64,000 bases of DNA from positions 25,391,617 to 25,455,616 of the forward strand of contig OZ025207.1 of the NCBI GenBank assembly GCA_964019055.1, in the 5' to 3' direction. Shown piece after piece: positions 52,301-64,000 of the stretch. Position numbers and translations under genes: made by a program. Below the pieces are notes generated by a model. That model saw nothing but the letters and a program-made list of their open reading frames with translations, ran no database searches and was not told where the DNA came from. The stretch is from Anthopleura xanthogrammica. Lineage: Eukaryota; Cnidaria; Anthozoa; Actiniaria; Actiniidae. Every line of letters begins with the position of its first letter. Position 1 is the first letter of the stretch.

Positions 52301-52688
52301 GCCATGCCCTGAGTTAGATCAGCCCAGAGGTTCCTTCAGTGTCCAGTCTGTGAGTTAGCCATGGCCTGACTTAGATCAGCCCAGAGGTTGTGTCAGGGTT
52401 CAATCTGTGAGTTAGCCATTTCCTGACTTAGATCAGCCCAGAGGTTGTTTCAGGGTTCAATCTGTGTGTTAGCCATGCCCTGACTTAGAGCAGCCCAGAT
52501 GTTGTTTCAGGATTCTATCTGTGAGTTAGCCATGCCCTGACTTAGATCAGCCCAGAGGTTGTTTCAGGTTTCTATCTGTGAGTTAGCCATGCCCTGACTT
52601 AGATCAGCTAAGAGGTTGTTTCAGGGTTAGCTCTGTGAGAAAGCCATGCCATGGCTTTGATCAGCCCGGAGGTTGTTTCAGGGTTTGA
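52301..52688 (+). repeat. 57-bp tandem repeat, seven units
   Basis: Six full units and a partial seventh of the repeat beginning GCCATGCCCTGACTTAGATC, with a few substitutions each. Unit F has only two. Confidence 0.85.
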
Positions 52689-53164
52689 TGAAATTTTGAG
52701 GATAGTGAATGCAAGAGAAGTGTATGGGTAAAAATCAACTATTTTGGTTAGAGTCAAGTATTTTAGTTTCAAACTACCCTGTTAGTTTTACAAAGTGCTT
52801 GGATATTAATTATTTTTACTGTTAGGAATTCCTTGATTTTCATTCTGTTAATTTTTTCCTCCTTATTAATGCATTCAGAGATTTTTCCATTAGCTTATGA
52901 TCACAGCCGGTGCAAACTTGTACCTGTCATTGTAAAAATGTTTCGTTCATTACCAAGAATGACATTATCATCTAAACATGCGTGAGGTTTCGCTTGTATC
53001 AGCTAATGAATGAATAATTAAAAGATGATGAAACGGGTGGAAAATTCGTACATGCGAGCGTCGAGTACTTGAGGAAGTGAAAAGCTCAGTAAACGATACC
53101 AAGTGAACTCAGGTGAAGAAGAAATAACATCAGTAGGGATAACTATTCTGAAAGCTGACTGAAA
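52689..53164 (+). promoter_or_regulatory. Presumed promoter region of gene copy G
   Basis: Matches 40490-40848 in front of copy F closely, with a short local replacement near 52700-52790. No clear TATA box. The region is lost in copy H. Confidence 0.35.
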
Positions 53165-55361
53165 ATGTGCAAGAACATCATTGTAAGTACTTACTTTTTG
53201 TCGTTTACATATTCGTCAACTTTATATCCACATTTGGGAAGATTACCTAATTTGGAAGTAAATGTAGATCCTTTTTGGGGGTTTATCCGGTATAATGGAA
53301 TTGAGGCAAACGCACTAAAATATATAGAAATCTGGAACACTTTCGAAGATTTTCAAAATTTTACCTTTTTTGAAAATATATTTTCTCTGTTATTTATGAC
53401 TTTTAATATGATGGATAATGGAAATCTACACATCGAGAAAATAATATTTTTGTTTTCATGATAAAACGATGGGCACGCGTGAAAATGCATAATTTGCGAA
53501 AGATGACTCGTAAAACTAGTTAAACACCTACATCGGTCTTATTTTCCGTTCGACAACTGGTATATGCCTGCCTCCTGACAATCGAAGTTTAAATTTTGAA
53601 AATCCATAAAAAATTGAGCGGAGTTACGGGACGTAAAAGTGATCCAGATTTCCAAATATTTTGCCGTGTTTGCCCCAATATCAAGGTATAAAATTTAAAT
53701 GAAAACTTGCGAATATTGCAGCGAAGAAATATTTCAAACTGTCCACCATCTTCAATTTAACTAGGTAACCTGGTATTTTGACAAAAGAAGCCCAAAAACG
53801 TTCAGAACCACAGGGACCCCCCGATAACAAAATTTTGATATTTTACTGCTTCCATCATTTTCTTTCATATTTTTCTATACTCATGTGTTTAGATTAGTAG
53901 GCGCCCTTGACTAGAGAAGAAGGGGCTTCTTTCTGGAAGCTGGATCCAAACCCAATAAAATTGAGTCCCCAGATGTTTTTTTCCTAATTAAGGAGTTCGA
54001 TGTTGATTTAAGAAGATTCTTCAACTTTTCAAATGTTTTGCTTATTTCTAGGCTTTGCTTGCTTTCTTCGTTGTTACCACACACACCAAATCCGCTATTA
54101 ATGGGCCATACAAGATTTCGATGAAGATCAGGTATCACGACCCAGTCTACACCCATCCCTGTTTCATACTGAAGATGAAAGTCCAAAACAGCAAACGTAT
54201 TCTGGGACTTGGAACTTGTTGTGATCAGGACCAGTGGACAGGTTTGTACTTCTGATCTTTTGGCTTAGTGCCTCCGCACTAATTGGGGACACTTTTCACT
54301 CACACACACTACCACTACATTATTTATTCTATGCCCACAACGCTCAATTCACATGTTCATTTTTACGTATAAGTAGGGAGGAAACCAGAGAACCAGAGAA
54401 AACCCTTGTAGAATAGGAGAGAGAGAACAACACATAAAAAAAAAAAAATTCCCTTTTGGCGTTGCCTGACCAAATGAATATCTTTTGTTTGTTAAAGACT
54501 TTCGAACTGTCAAGGGATCCGGTGGCACTACTACTAAACTGAAGATAATGAGCAGTGATTTGAATTATGTTCTTACGGACAAACTGGAATTTGTGGTAAG
54601 TACGCTTGTCTGCATGAATAGCTGTCTGTCTGTCACATAGCGGAGTATTGTTTTGAGTTGGTCTAAGCCCCGCAAGCGTCTTTCCCTCCGCAGGGCCTGC
54701 GCAGCAGTTACTTTCAGTAACGTTCAGCATCGAACTGAAATTTCTAGGTTTAACGTGACCATATCTACATATCTTTGTGACATTCAGTGATAGCCTGGAA
54801 TGAGTTTAATGATTCGTCACGACATCTAAGCAGCCTGAAATGAATTAACCTACGTAGCAAGCAGAGGGGTAATGGATGGTCCAATTGAAACAGTTACTTA
54901 GGCTGAAAACTGAAGAACGTGACACGGGATGCGAGTAGTATGACAGTACTTTTATTCCCATTTGTCCAAGCTTCCGGCCATTTCATTAATAGAGCTAAAG
55001 GATTTGCTTGGAAACGTTTCTGTTCTAAAGAACCGTGTTTACTGAGTTAGGGTTCGTGTTTTTTTTTTCTCAGAATGCTACTTATGCGTCGAGCCTGAGT
55101 CAGAGCAAGGTGTATTTCAAGACTGGACGTTCCACGTTCCCGGACATCCATACAATATCCCTACGAACGATGTCTTCTCCGCTCAAATACATCTCAGTTG
55201 ACTACCCTAAGAGAAAAGTGACATTGGTTGACCAAATATCTAATACCACATCCTTCAGGCTTGAATCTAAGAGTGTTAATAATTCTGTTTGTAACCTCAT
55301 GTTGAATCCGACGACGAGTCCTACTTATTGTCAACGAATTGCCAATGCATACTGTGGCTAA
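53165..55361 (+). CDS. Gene copy G: secreted six-cysteine protein, second subfamily
   Basis: Coding exons are 53165-53182, 54052-54241, 54498-54595 and 55074-55361, giving 197 residues. Introns are 869, 256 and 478 bp; the intron 2 acceptor reads TTAAAG instead of TTATAG. Exon 1 encodes MCKNII as in F. Exon 2 is F-like at its start (TTHTKSA) but reads QNSKRILGLGTCCDQDQW further on, exactly as in copy E, so it looks mosaic. The six cysteines are intact and exon 4 has an NNS sequon. The C-terminal residues read RIANAYCG. The frame is intact; function unknown. Confidence 0.72.
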
Positions 55362-56150
55362 GGCAATCGAAGGCATTTAGTTTGTTTGAATGTTGCACAT
55401 GTATAGTACATGGAAGTTCAACATCTCACAATTTAGACGCAAGGGGTTATATTATATGAGGGTATTTATATATATGTAGTATAGATTGGGCACTCGCTCT
55501 ATCAGACCCGTGGAATACGCTCGCGCAAAAGGGCGTACTTGCCGCATAAGGAAAGCACGAGTCTTATAATGATATGTAGTAGTAAATATCTATGGCACAT
55601 GTTGTGAATATTGCAGTATTTAACAATGTAGTTTCAGTTCTGAAGTGTATAATTGTTTCATGGTTATATTTATAGTATTTATATTCAATAAATATTGCAT
55701 GGAAAATTTCTAAAGGAAGTTTGATCTTATTTATTAATGTGGTCAGTTTACTAGTGCTAGCTTAACGTTTTATGAATAAACCTGTCCACTTTCTAAGATT
55801 GTGATCAATAAAATCCCTGATGAATTCGTTATGAATTCGTTATGAATTCGTTTCTTCTTTAGAGAAAATAATATATAAATTTAGGCAGTGCCTAAAAGCG
55901 GAGCTCCCAAGGAACAGTATAGTGTTGGTAACCCCACCCTCTGAACACCCCTCTTGTTCAAATAGCTTCTTAAAATTTCTTAAAATTTTTCGTCTTCACA
56001 GCGCAGTGCGAAGGTAACACTTCCACTGTAGATATAAATGTAAGGATATTTAAGACCATACTCTGGATTGGAACGAAATGTTATATAAATCAGACTACCA
56101 ATTATGATTTTTGTTTGTCGTGTATCCGTTATCTCGTATGAAAATTGTCG
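55362..56150 (+). other. 3' flank of copy G and spacer
   Basis: Counterpart of 43871-44654. It carries the conserved 3' block and the poly(A) signal. No further gene. Confidence 0.55.
55687..55692 (+). terminator. Poly(A) signal of gene copy G
   Basis: AATAAA 326 nt past the stop codon, at the same place as in copy F. Confidence 0.5.
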
Positions 56151-56890
56151 AAACATCATAAAATTTGATTTTACAGGATTGCCATAAATGATTCCTAAGT
56201 CACATATGGTGGTATAGGGTTAGCAGTTGTAAAAAAGAATTCAAAAATATATATATAATCTTAAGATATTACATTGACAACACTACACAGATACTTATAT
56301 GAGCACGAAAACACAGCTTCTAATTAACAATTAGTCCTCGAGTCCGAATGGTCTACGAGTCAATTGTCCGAATCGGCCTTCGGCCTCTTGGGCTATTGAC
56401 TCGTAGGCCATGAGGGCGAGAGGTCTAATTGTTTTAGTAAAAACCTACTAATCGGTCCAATAAAAGGATGCAAAAAGTTTTGGATTTTGCTTTAAATATA
56501 TTTTTTTGGTTTTCAAAACCGGCGCTTTTCGCTACTAGAGGTCTATCACTAATATACCCCTAGTAGCTCAGCCAATCACAGGGCTCGATTGGTGATAGAC
56601 CATTAGTAGGTTTTTTCTAATTGTCAAAACATCATCAAATTTGATTTTACAGGTTTGCCATAAATGATCCCCAAGTCGCACATGGTGGTATAGGGTTAGG
56701 AGTTGTAAAAAAAAAATCCAAACAAATTTATAATCTTAAGTATATTACATTGACAATACCACACAGATACTTACATGAGCACGAAAACACAGCTTCTAAT
56801 TGTCAAAACATCAAAAAGTTTGATTTTACAGGATTGCCATAAATGATCCATAAGTCGCATATGGTGGTATAGGGTTAGCAGTTGTAAAAA
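56150..56890. repeat. Three direct repeats with nested inverted-repeat insertion (unit G)
   Basis: Counterpart of 44655-45370. The nested insert is longer here. ACGAGTCAAT and its inverse ATTGACTCGT (about 56354-56403) form a hairpin; in the unit F copy the loop and one arm are missing, joining AGTCAAT directly to AGGCCATGAG. Confidence 0.6.
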
Positions 56891-57643
56891 ATGTGAAAAT
56901 CTCAAGTATATTTACGCACCGGGCTTCTTCAGGCTTCTTCGAAATTTTATAACAAAATTAATTTTTTTTTAATCTATACGGAACCGATCAATTTTCAAAA
57001 TTTCAGAAAACTTCTTTGGAGAATAGCTACAATTTCCGGAGACCGTCTCCTTAACGTTTACGACGGCATGTGACGTCATCATGTTCGTTAGACGTCCCAT
57101 TGCCGTGCCGGTTTTCAGGTGCCGTCATCAAAAAATCAAAATGTATACATCATATGTTTTAGAAATCAGTGATATATAAGTTACAGGTAGGTGTATAGTT
57201 GGTTTGAACTGTTCCATTAGAACAATTCTTGTCTCGGTTTTATCAACCGGTTTTTCTTGACAAATGAAAAACACCCATAGAGTCCCGTGCAAAATTTGAG
57301 GGGTTTTTCCCCTGTTGAAGTTCAAAACTTGTCCAGCTGAAATGAAATAGTGATATAGAAATGACGTCAATGCAACGTGAAAAATTAAACTTATAAAAGT
57401 TTCTATCTGACATAAATCTAGATTTTCAGAAGAGGGTTTTGGTATTTTGTATGCATTTAATTTAATATGATATTCATTGTTGAGTGGGAAAACAATGAAA
57501 TAAAAAATAACCGTTTCCCTAGTAGCTTGCCTACAAAAGATGACACCTCAGTTTTGCAAATTTTGTCGATTCTGATTGGCTAACATTTTTTCTCAGATCA
57601 CCTGGTATGTACACGCGTTGGTTGGAGTTGTGGTGACAGATAT
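56891..57643. other. Spacer at the unit G/H junction
   Basis: Duplicate of 45371-46104, with the unit-start block at 57181 and the TGACGTCA palindrome near 57072. No supported gene. Confidence 0.45.
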
Positions 57644-57807
57644 CAATATACCACTTTCGAGATGCGCGAGCGCTTTCAAAAATATCGCAGGCGCAGCATG
57701 AAAGGCAAGTTCACTCGCGCTATTGAAGCTGCCCGATAATGCCTCGAGATCATGTCTGCGTCTGCGATATTTTGAAAGCGATCGCGCATCTCGAAAATGG
57801 TCTATTG
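57644..57807. repeat. Fold-back element, unit H copy
   Basis: Same imperfect hairpin as at 46105-46268. Confidence 0.65.
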
Positions 57808-57950
57808 TAACTAGCTTTCAAAACTACTCTCTTTTATGATAGCACGTGATGTAAAGTACGTACGTAACAGTACGGTTTTGAACATGGAGGACAATCGAAG
57901 CACTCCATATGAACATTCTTTTGGAAACTTTGGGTTTCCGTGTGATGTTA

Positions 57951-58280
57951 TTAAGACATAGTACCGAGTTCCACGGACACGGGACCCGTCTCCTCGACGA
58001 TCACACCAGAAAGCCATTTGGGCTCCCCGGAATAGTTGCGGCCTAAAACAGTGTCATTAACAGAAAATGGTCTTGATTTTGCACTCTTATCATGATGCAC
58101 TTCCTGCCTTTCTTGTACTCGGGCAACTTTCCCTTCGATATCTGGTCGGATCAAATCTAGTGTTGATCTTAAGCCCCGGCCCCATCGTAGCTGTGTGGGC
58201 GTTTCCCCTGTCGTGGTGTGAGGTGTGATTCTATAGCCTATAGAGCCAAACAGGAAATGTTTACAGCTTTGTCTGGACAC
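57951..58280 (-). mobile_element. Ty3/gypsy-type integrase C-terminal fragment (unit H)
   Basis: Segmental duplicate of the fragment at 46407-46736, differing at one residue (VIVEETGPVS for VIVEERGPVS). The catalytic part is missing in the same way, so both derive from one insertion that was copied with the unit. Confidence 0.7.
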
Positions 58281-58284
58281 TACT

Positions 58285-58999
58285 CTCGTTTTAGTGAACT
58301 AGGGGACCTGTTATTATTTACCGCCTGGTATTGGGGGGAAATATTTCTAGACAACTCCATGAAAGATTATTGAGCTAAAAAGTGCCAGGTATCAAAGGGG
58401 GGCAGGTGACTAAATAGCAACTACCCCCCCCCCCCCCCCCTTCCCTAAGGCGATAAATAATGACCGGTTCGTAACTACAAACGGATGTCTGAGTGAAAAC
58501 ATCCAGCCGTATTCACCCAACTTTCTTATATTAAGTAATTCATTGACAGATGATACATTTTTTTAGGAAAAATATTTTTAAATTGAATAACGGTATTTAT
58601 ATATAATATAAATAGGCCTAGGGCACTCGCTCTAGCTGACCCGTGTAATACGCTCGCGCAAAAGGGCGTATTTGCCGCCTAAGGAAAGCACGAGTCTTAT
58701 AATAATATGTAGTAGTAAAATATCTATGGCACATGTTGTGAATATTGGAGTATTTAACAATCTAGTTTCAGTTTGAAGTGTAGAATTGTTTCAGGGTTAT
58801 AATTATAGTATTTATTTTTAATAAATATTTCTTTAAAAAATTTCTAGGAAGTTTGATTTTATTTATTATTGTGGTCAGTTGACAAGTGCTAAACGTTTCG
58901 TGAATAAACCTGTCCACTTTCTAAGATTGTCATGAATGAAATTCCTGATGAATTCGTTATGAATTCGTTTCTTCTTTAGGGAAAATAATATATAAATTA
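58285..58999 (+). repeat. Orphan copy of the A-E type 3' flank (unit H)
   Basis: Matches 46741-47744 without the 305-bp insertion. It includes the poly(C) tract and the AATAAA near 58818. No exon is present. Confidence 0.65.
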
Positions 59000-61084
59000 A
59001 GGCATTGCCTAAAAGCGGAGCTGCCAAGGAATAACCGTTTCTCTAGTAGCTTGCCTACAAAGGATGACACCTCAGTTTGGAAATTTTCTCGATTCTGATT
59101 ACCTAACAGTCTCAGATCAGTTGAGTATGGTTTCTCAATAAAATTTCGCATTTTATCCAGCGGTCTTTGTGCGCGCGCTCATTTTGGGCTCAAATCGAGC
59201 GTTCAAAATTAGGCAGTCACCTTAATTCATTTCAATTTATGGCCGCCATTTTGGACCGGAGAAGGGTCTATTGGTGATCCAACTTCAGGTAACTAACGAT
59301 TATAGTAGACCGAGAAGTAAACTTTATGGTCTGTAGTAATACTAAAGAAATACAAGCTCTACCATATGATGCTATGTTTCTAATGCCGGTTCGACTTTGG
59401 GTCTTGACATTGAACAGATTAGAAAAAACTTTTGGAACCTTTACGCCATCCTCACTCACTCGTGCCCCTTCGAGATAAAACTTTTTGCCTCCAGACGTGA
59501 ATTTGGTGAATTTGGTGAATGTCAATCAAAGGTATTTCCATGAATTTCCATGAATTTCGTTTCTCAGAAGTACAAAAATTGGTTGTATTAGTTAATAATT
59601 ATGGTATTTGATTTATGCGCATGCGCTCATGCGACGAACAGAGAATAAACATGGCCGTCCACCAACATCGAATAGTTGTTCTCAACATCCCGATCATCTC
59701 GATCAATCCTGCCTAATCAGGAACACAACAACATTCCCAAGTGAAAATTATAAAATTTATAAAAAATTCAATTTTATAAATTGAATAAATTGTTCTGCCA
59801 GATAAAAACTAAATGTTACAAGACTGATTGTCGTTGAAAGCTCTCTGTTGAATGCCTCTTACAGCAATATATATAACTATAACAGCCGGTAGATTAGAAG
59901 ACATTCAGTGTACGTCTGTTGTTTGAATGAAAAAAATATTTATCTTTCCAAATGCTTCATCAATGCTAGAGTCGTCTCGAGAAATTCTCAATTCCTAGAC
60001 CATAGTAAGTTATAAAATAACTTGTTATTCATTTGTCACAAGGCTGATAAAGCAAAAGTACTGTGAATCTATACACGAAACTTGATGATTGCTGAATATT
60101 TGAAGCTACTGGGTGCAGGTGAACGGTCGTTTACCTTAAAAAATACCTTCGATTGACGTCCATCGAGTTCACGTCAGCTGGAGGTGAGATGTTTTGTCTC
60201 GAAGGGGCACGTGTGGCTGAGTACGACTGTAAATTTGCGGATGCCAGTGTTTTTCATTTTCACGTTCCAATGAAATCTGTATCACGGTCTCACCCCTTCC
60301 TCCTTCCATAACATTGTTGCGTTGTTCTAGGCAAAGAAAAGCCAATTGTTTCTACGATTTTCCCTTGATTTATTTGAAAAATGAACTAAAAGAGAAAAAA
60401 AGTCCTAACAGATTCTGTCCAAGATTGTCGAACCGGATTCATTACGAGTTTAAAGGGGCACTTGGATGAAAATCGATGAAAACTGGGAATGCCTTGAAAT
60501 TTGGTTAAACCTATCTATATGGCCCCAATAGTAGCCAAGTAACATATTTTCTTCGCAGTCAAAAGTGGCGGATAAAAATTATATATATTTTTTTCAGCAT
60601 CTAAATTGTGAGTAAATGATGCCATTTACTCAACCCTATTGTTCTATTAGTTTTTAAACCAAAATTTCTCAACTGCGCCGAGTGACTCCCAGGCTAAAAT
60701 TTTTGCCAATCTGGTTTTCATAATCAGTTGAAAGCCAAGGTCATTTAATCAAATTGTCAAGAATTTTGAGAGATCTTTCAATTATACTTGTATTACCTGT
60801 AGGGGGTCATGCATTCAAAATTTCTGACATTATGAAACAAGATAAGAATTTTGCCATGTTCCTTTGAATCAAAGTCAAGGTCGAATAGTTAATTTTCTTT
60901 TTAAAGAAACGTCATTTAGTGAACAAATCTCGTATGTACGTAAAAACTCACGGTACGAACGTGCCTTGCCGTTCCCATGACCGCGTACCGTGTCCGCGTA
61001 CTTTGGACACAGGAAGCCCAAGCAAGGTAATCTTCTATCTTATGTGGAATTGTAAATCGGTAATCTAAAGTAATGTTTTCGTAA
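59000..61084. repeat. 2-kb repeated block, unit H copy
   Basis: Third copy of the block. It shares with unit F the deletion that removed the right end of the TTAA MITE. The minus-strand frame at 59268-59525 is open, with an in-frame duplication (TKFTKF); no domain is recognised. Confidence 0.6.
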
Positions 61085-61919
61085 CAGAGGAGGGTCCAGG
61101 GTTATCCCATGATGCATTGCGTTTCATAGTATATTTTCAATTCTTTCGTGACGTCATCACTTTGTTTGAGCAGGCTCTGAGTGAAGATCAACATGGCGGA
61201 GTTTAGTTCAGTTACTCAATACTCTGCATCTTTCCCAGAATTTTTCCTTATTTTACGTTCACTGTGTATCGAAAGACGATTTTTATGATTCTATGTCCGC
61301 CTTGGAAGGAGTTGAAGTTGTTTTAAGACTGATTTATGTCAGTTATCTGGATAAATTTGAGAGAAAGAGACGAGTGACAACTGTTCGATAGACTCGTTGT
61401 TCAACAAAGTGCGTATCCCAGCGCTTATTTTCTTTGTTTCAGTACCTATCATATGGATAAGTTGTAGATTTATTACTTTTCTTGTCGTTTGTGTAAAATA
61501 TACTGTAATTTGACTCAACGTCCGTTTATTATTTATACATTTCCAATGTTCAGTTCTTCGTGAAGTGTCAAAAAATGGCTATTTTCAGAGGTCCTAAACT
61601 CATCTAAAACCTGGAGTACTTTGGAGTACTTTCACATACGAGTATGAATAAACCCTTAAACTAAGATATGATGATATTAAGACGAAAAATATTCGTATAT
61701 TTCCTGAGAAATAAGCGTTTTGCCTGGACATCTGACACTCGAATATTTGAAGCGTATCAAGCCGCCTTTTTAAAAGATCAAATTTTTCATGAACCATTCC
61801 AAATATATCATTACCTTTTGGTGTAAACATAAGTAGGATTGTTAAAAAACAACACACGTTAACCCTACTGATTTTGTTGGTTAATCATGGCTTTAAAAAC
61901 GGCTTTGTATTCGCTTCTT
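61085..61919. mobile_element. Truncated copy of the 904-bp transposon (unit H)
   Basis: Begins with the same left terminus and target site (TTTTCGTAA) as at 49922 but stops after TTCGCTTCTT, where it joins intron 1 sequence of the gene. The right terminal repeat is gone. The junction shares CTT with both parents. Confidence 0.8.
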
Positions 61920-61943
61920 TTCAAATGTTTTGCTTATTTCTAG

Positions 61944-63255
61944 GCTTTGCTTGCTTTCTTCGTTGTTACCACACACACCAAATCCGCTATTAATGGGCCA
62001 TACAAGATTTCGATGAAGATCAGGTATCACGACCCAGTCTACACCCATCCCTGTTTCATACTGAAGATGAAAGTCCAAAACAGCAAACGTATTCTTGGAC
62101 TTGGAACTTGTTGTGATCAGGACCAGTGGACAGGTTTGTACTTCTGATCTTTTGGCTTAGTGCCTCCGCACTAATTGGGGACACTTTTCACTCACACACA
62201 CTACCACTACATTATTTATTCTATGCCCACAACGCTCAATTCACATGTTCATTTTTACGTATAAGTAGGGAGGAAACCAGAGAACCAGAGAAAACCCTTG
62301 TAGAATAGGAGAGAGAGAACAACACATAAAAAAAAAAAAAAATTCCCTTTTGGCGTTGCCTGACCAAATGAATATCTTTTGTTTGTTAAAGACTTTCGAA
62401 CTGTCAAGGGATCCGGCGGCACTACTACTAAACTGAAGATAATGAGCAGTGATTTGAATTATGTTCTTACGGACAAACTGGAATTTGTGGTAAGTACGCT
62501 TGTCTGCATGAATAGCTGTCTGTCTGTCACATAGCGGAGTATTGTTTTGAGTTGGTCTAAGCCCCGCAAGCGTCTTTCCCTCCGCAGGGCCTGCACAGCA
62601 GTTACTTTCAGTAACGTTCAGCATCGAACTGAAATTTCTAGGTTTAACGTGACCATATCTACATATCTTTGTGACATTCAGTGATAGCCTGGAATGAGTT
62701 TAATGATTCGTCACGACATCTAAGCAGCCTGAAATGAATTAGCCTACGTAGCAAGCAGAGGGGTAATGGATGGTCCAATTGAAACAGTTACTTAGGCTGA
62801 AAACTGAAGAACGTGACACGGGATGCGAGTAGTATGACAGTACTTTTATTCCCATTTGTCCAAGCTTCCGGCCATTTCATTAATAGAGCTAAAGGATTTG
62901 CTTGGAAACGTTTCTGTTCTAAAGAACCGTGTTTACTGAGTTAGGGTTCGTGTTTTTTTTTTCTCAGAATGCTACTTATGCGTCGAGCCTGAGTCAGAGC
63001 AAGGTGTATTTCAAGACTGGACGTTCCACGTTCCCGGACATCCATACAATATCCCTACGAACGATGTCTTCTCCGCTCAAATACATCTCAGTTGACTACC
63101 CTAAGAGAAAAGTGACATTGGTTGACCAAATATCTAATACCACATCCTTCAGGCTTGAATCTAAGAGTGTTCCTAATTCTGTTTGTAACCTCATGTTGAA
63201 TCCGACGATGAGTCCTACTTATTGTCAACGAATTGCCAATGCATACTGTGGCTAA
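61944..63255 (+). pseudogene. Gene copy H lacking exon 1 (second subfamily)
   Basis: Exons 2-4 are present and open: 61944-62133, 62392-62489 and 62968-63255. They are nearly identical to copy G, with exon 4 differing at VPNSVC for VNNSVC and NPTMSP for NPTTSP. Exon 1, the promoter and all but the last 24 bp or so of intron 1 are replaced by the truncated transposon. The ATG in the transposon just upstream (MALKTALYSLL) runs into a stop at the acceptor, and no upstream donor restores the frame. The signal peptide start is therefore lost. It is probably a recent 5'-truncated pseudogene, unless an unseen upstream exon is used. Confidence 0.65.
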
Positions 63256-64000
63256 GGCAATCGAAGGCATTTAGTTTGTTTTGAATGTTGCACATGTATA
63301 GTACATGGAAGTTCAACATCTCACAATTTAGACGCAAGGGGTTATATTATATGAGGGTATTTATATATATATAGTATAGATTGGGCACTCGCTCTATCAG
63401 ACCCGTGGAATACGCTCGCGCAAAAGGGCGTACTTGCCGCATAAGGAAAGCACGAGTCTTATAATGATATGTAGTAGTAAATATCTATGGCACATGTTGT
63501 GAATATTGCAGTATTTAACAATGTAGTTTCAGTTCTGAAGTGTATAATTGTTTCATGGTTATATTTATAGTATTTATATTCAATAAATATTGCATGGAAA
63601 ATTTCTAAAGGAAGTTTGATCTTATTTATTAATGTGGTCAGTTTACTAGTGCTAGCTTAACGTTTTATGAATAAACCTGTCCACTTTCTAAGATTGTAAT
63701 CAATGAAATCCCTGATGAATTCGTTATGAATTCGTTATGAATTCGTTTCTTCTTTAGAGAAAATAATATATAAATTTAGGCAGTGCCTAAAAGCGGAGCT
63801 CCCAAGGAACAGTATAGTGTTGGTAACCCCACCCTCTGAACACCCCTCTTGTTCAAATAGCATCTTAAAATTTCTTAAACTTTTTCGTCTTCACAGCGCA
63901 GTGCGAAGGTAACACTTCCACTGTAGATATAAATGTAAGGATATTTAAGACCATACTCTGGATTGGAACGAAATGTTATATAAATCAGACTACCAATTAT
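63256..64000 (+). other. 3' flank of copy H, running to the window edge
   Basis: Counterpart of 43871-44620 and 55362-56110. It carries the conserved 3' block, the AATAAA at 63582-63587 and the start of the spacer. No further gene before the edge. Confidence 0.55.

Overview
This is an AT-rich animal sequence with spliceosomal GT-AG introns, TATA boxes, AATAAA poly(A) signals, MITE-type elements and a Ty3/gypsy integrase fragment. There is no prokaryotic gene organisation. A cnidarian, perhaps an anthozoan, is my best guess from the repeat style and the integrase type, but nothing in the window proves it.

The only convincing protein-coding content is one gene repeated eight times, here called copies A to H. 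Each full copy has four coding exons: an 18-nt first exon (6 codons), then 190, 98 and about 288 nt. It encodes a secreted, lysine-rich protein of 197-198 residues. A hydrophobic signal peptide is split by intron 1. The mature part has six cysteines in a characteristic spacing and looks beta-rich. I do not recognise the family. Copies A-D lie on the minus strand and E-H on the plus strand. A is cut by the left window edge so that only exon 1 remains, and H has lost exon 1.

Layout. 1-28.0 kb: minus-strand units A, B, C and D of about 6.6 kb each. A resembles C and B resembles D, which points to duplication of a two-gene block about 17.4 kb long. The B-C spacer is enlarged by a 4,037-bp element with about 1.1-kb terminal inverted repeats and a TTAA target duplication. 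28.0-35.0 kb: unit E is an inverted copy of one whole unit, so D and E stand head to head in a large imperfect palindrome. 35.0-35.94 kb: unique sequence ending in what looks like the end of another TTAA element. 35.94-64 kb: three plus-strand units (F, G, H; about 9.7 kb, 11.5 kb, and H cut by the window edge). They carry a second subfamily with a different exon 1 and promoter, mixed with repeat blocks: an orphan 3'-UTR of the first subfamily, a 2-kb repeated block, an 18-bp minisatellite, a 57-bp satellite, an integrase remnant, hairpin elements and MITEs.

The genes are paralogues of one secreted protein, not steps of a pathway. The interest lies in a young, actively rearranging gene cluster. 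It shows replacement changes concentrated in exon 4, mosaic units that look like gene conversion, a palindromic junction, and a 3-bp microhomology deletion that removed the 5' end of copy H. Open frames in the spacers (NEYRFL-type repeats, CTGT-repeat frames, AT-rich frames) are judged non-coding.
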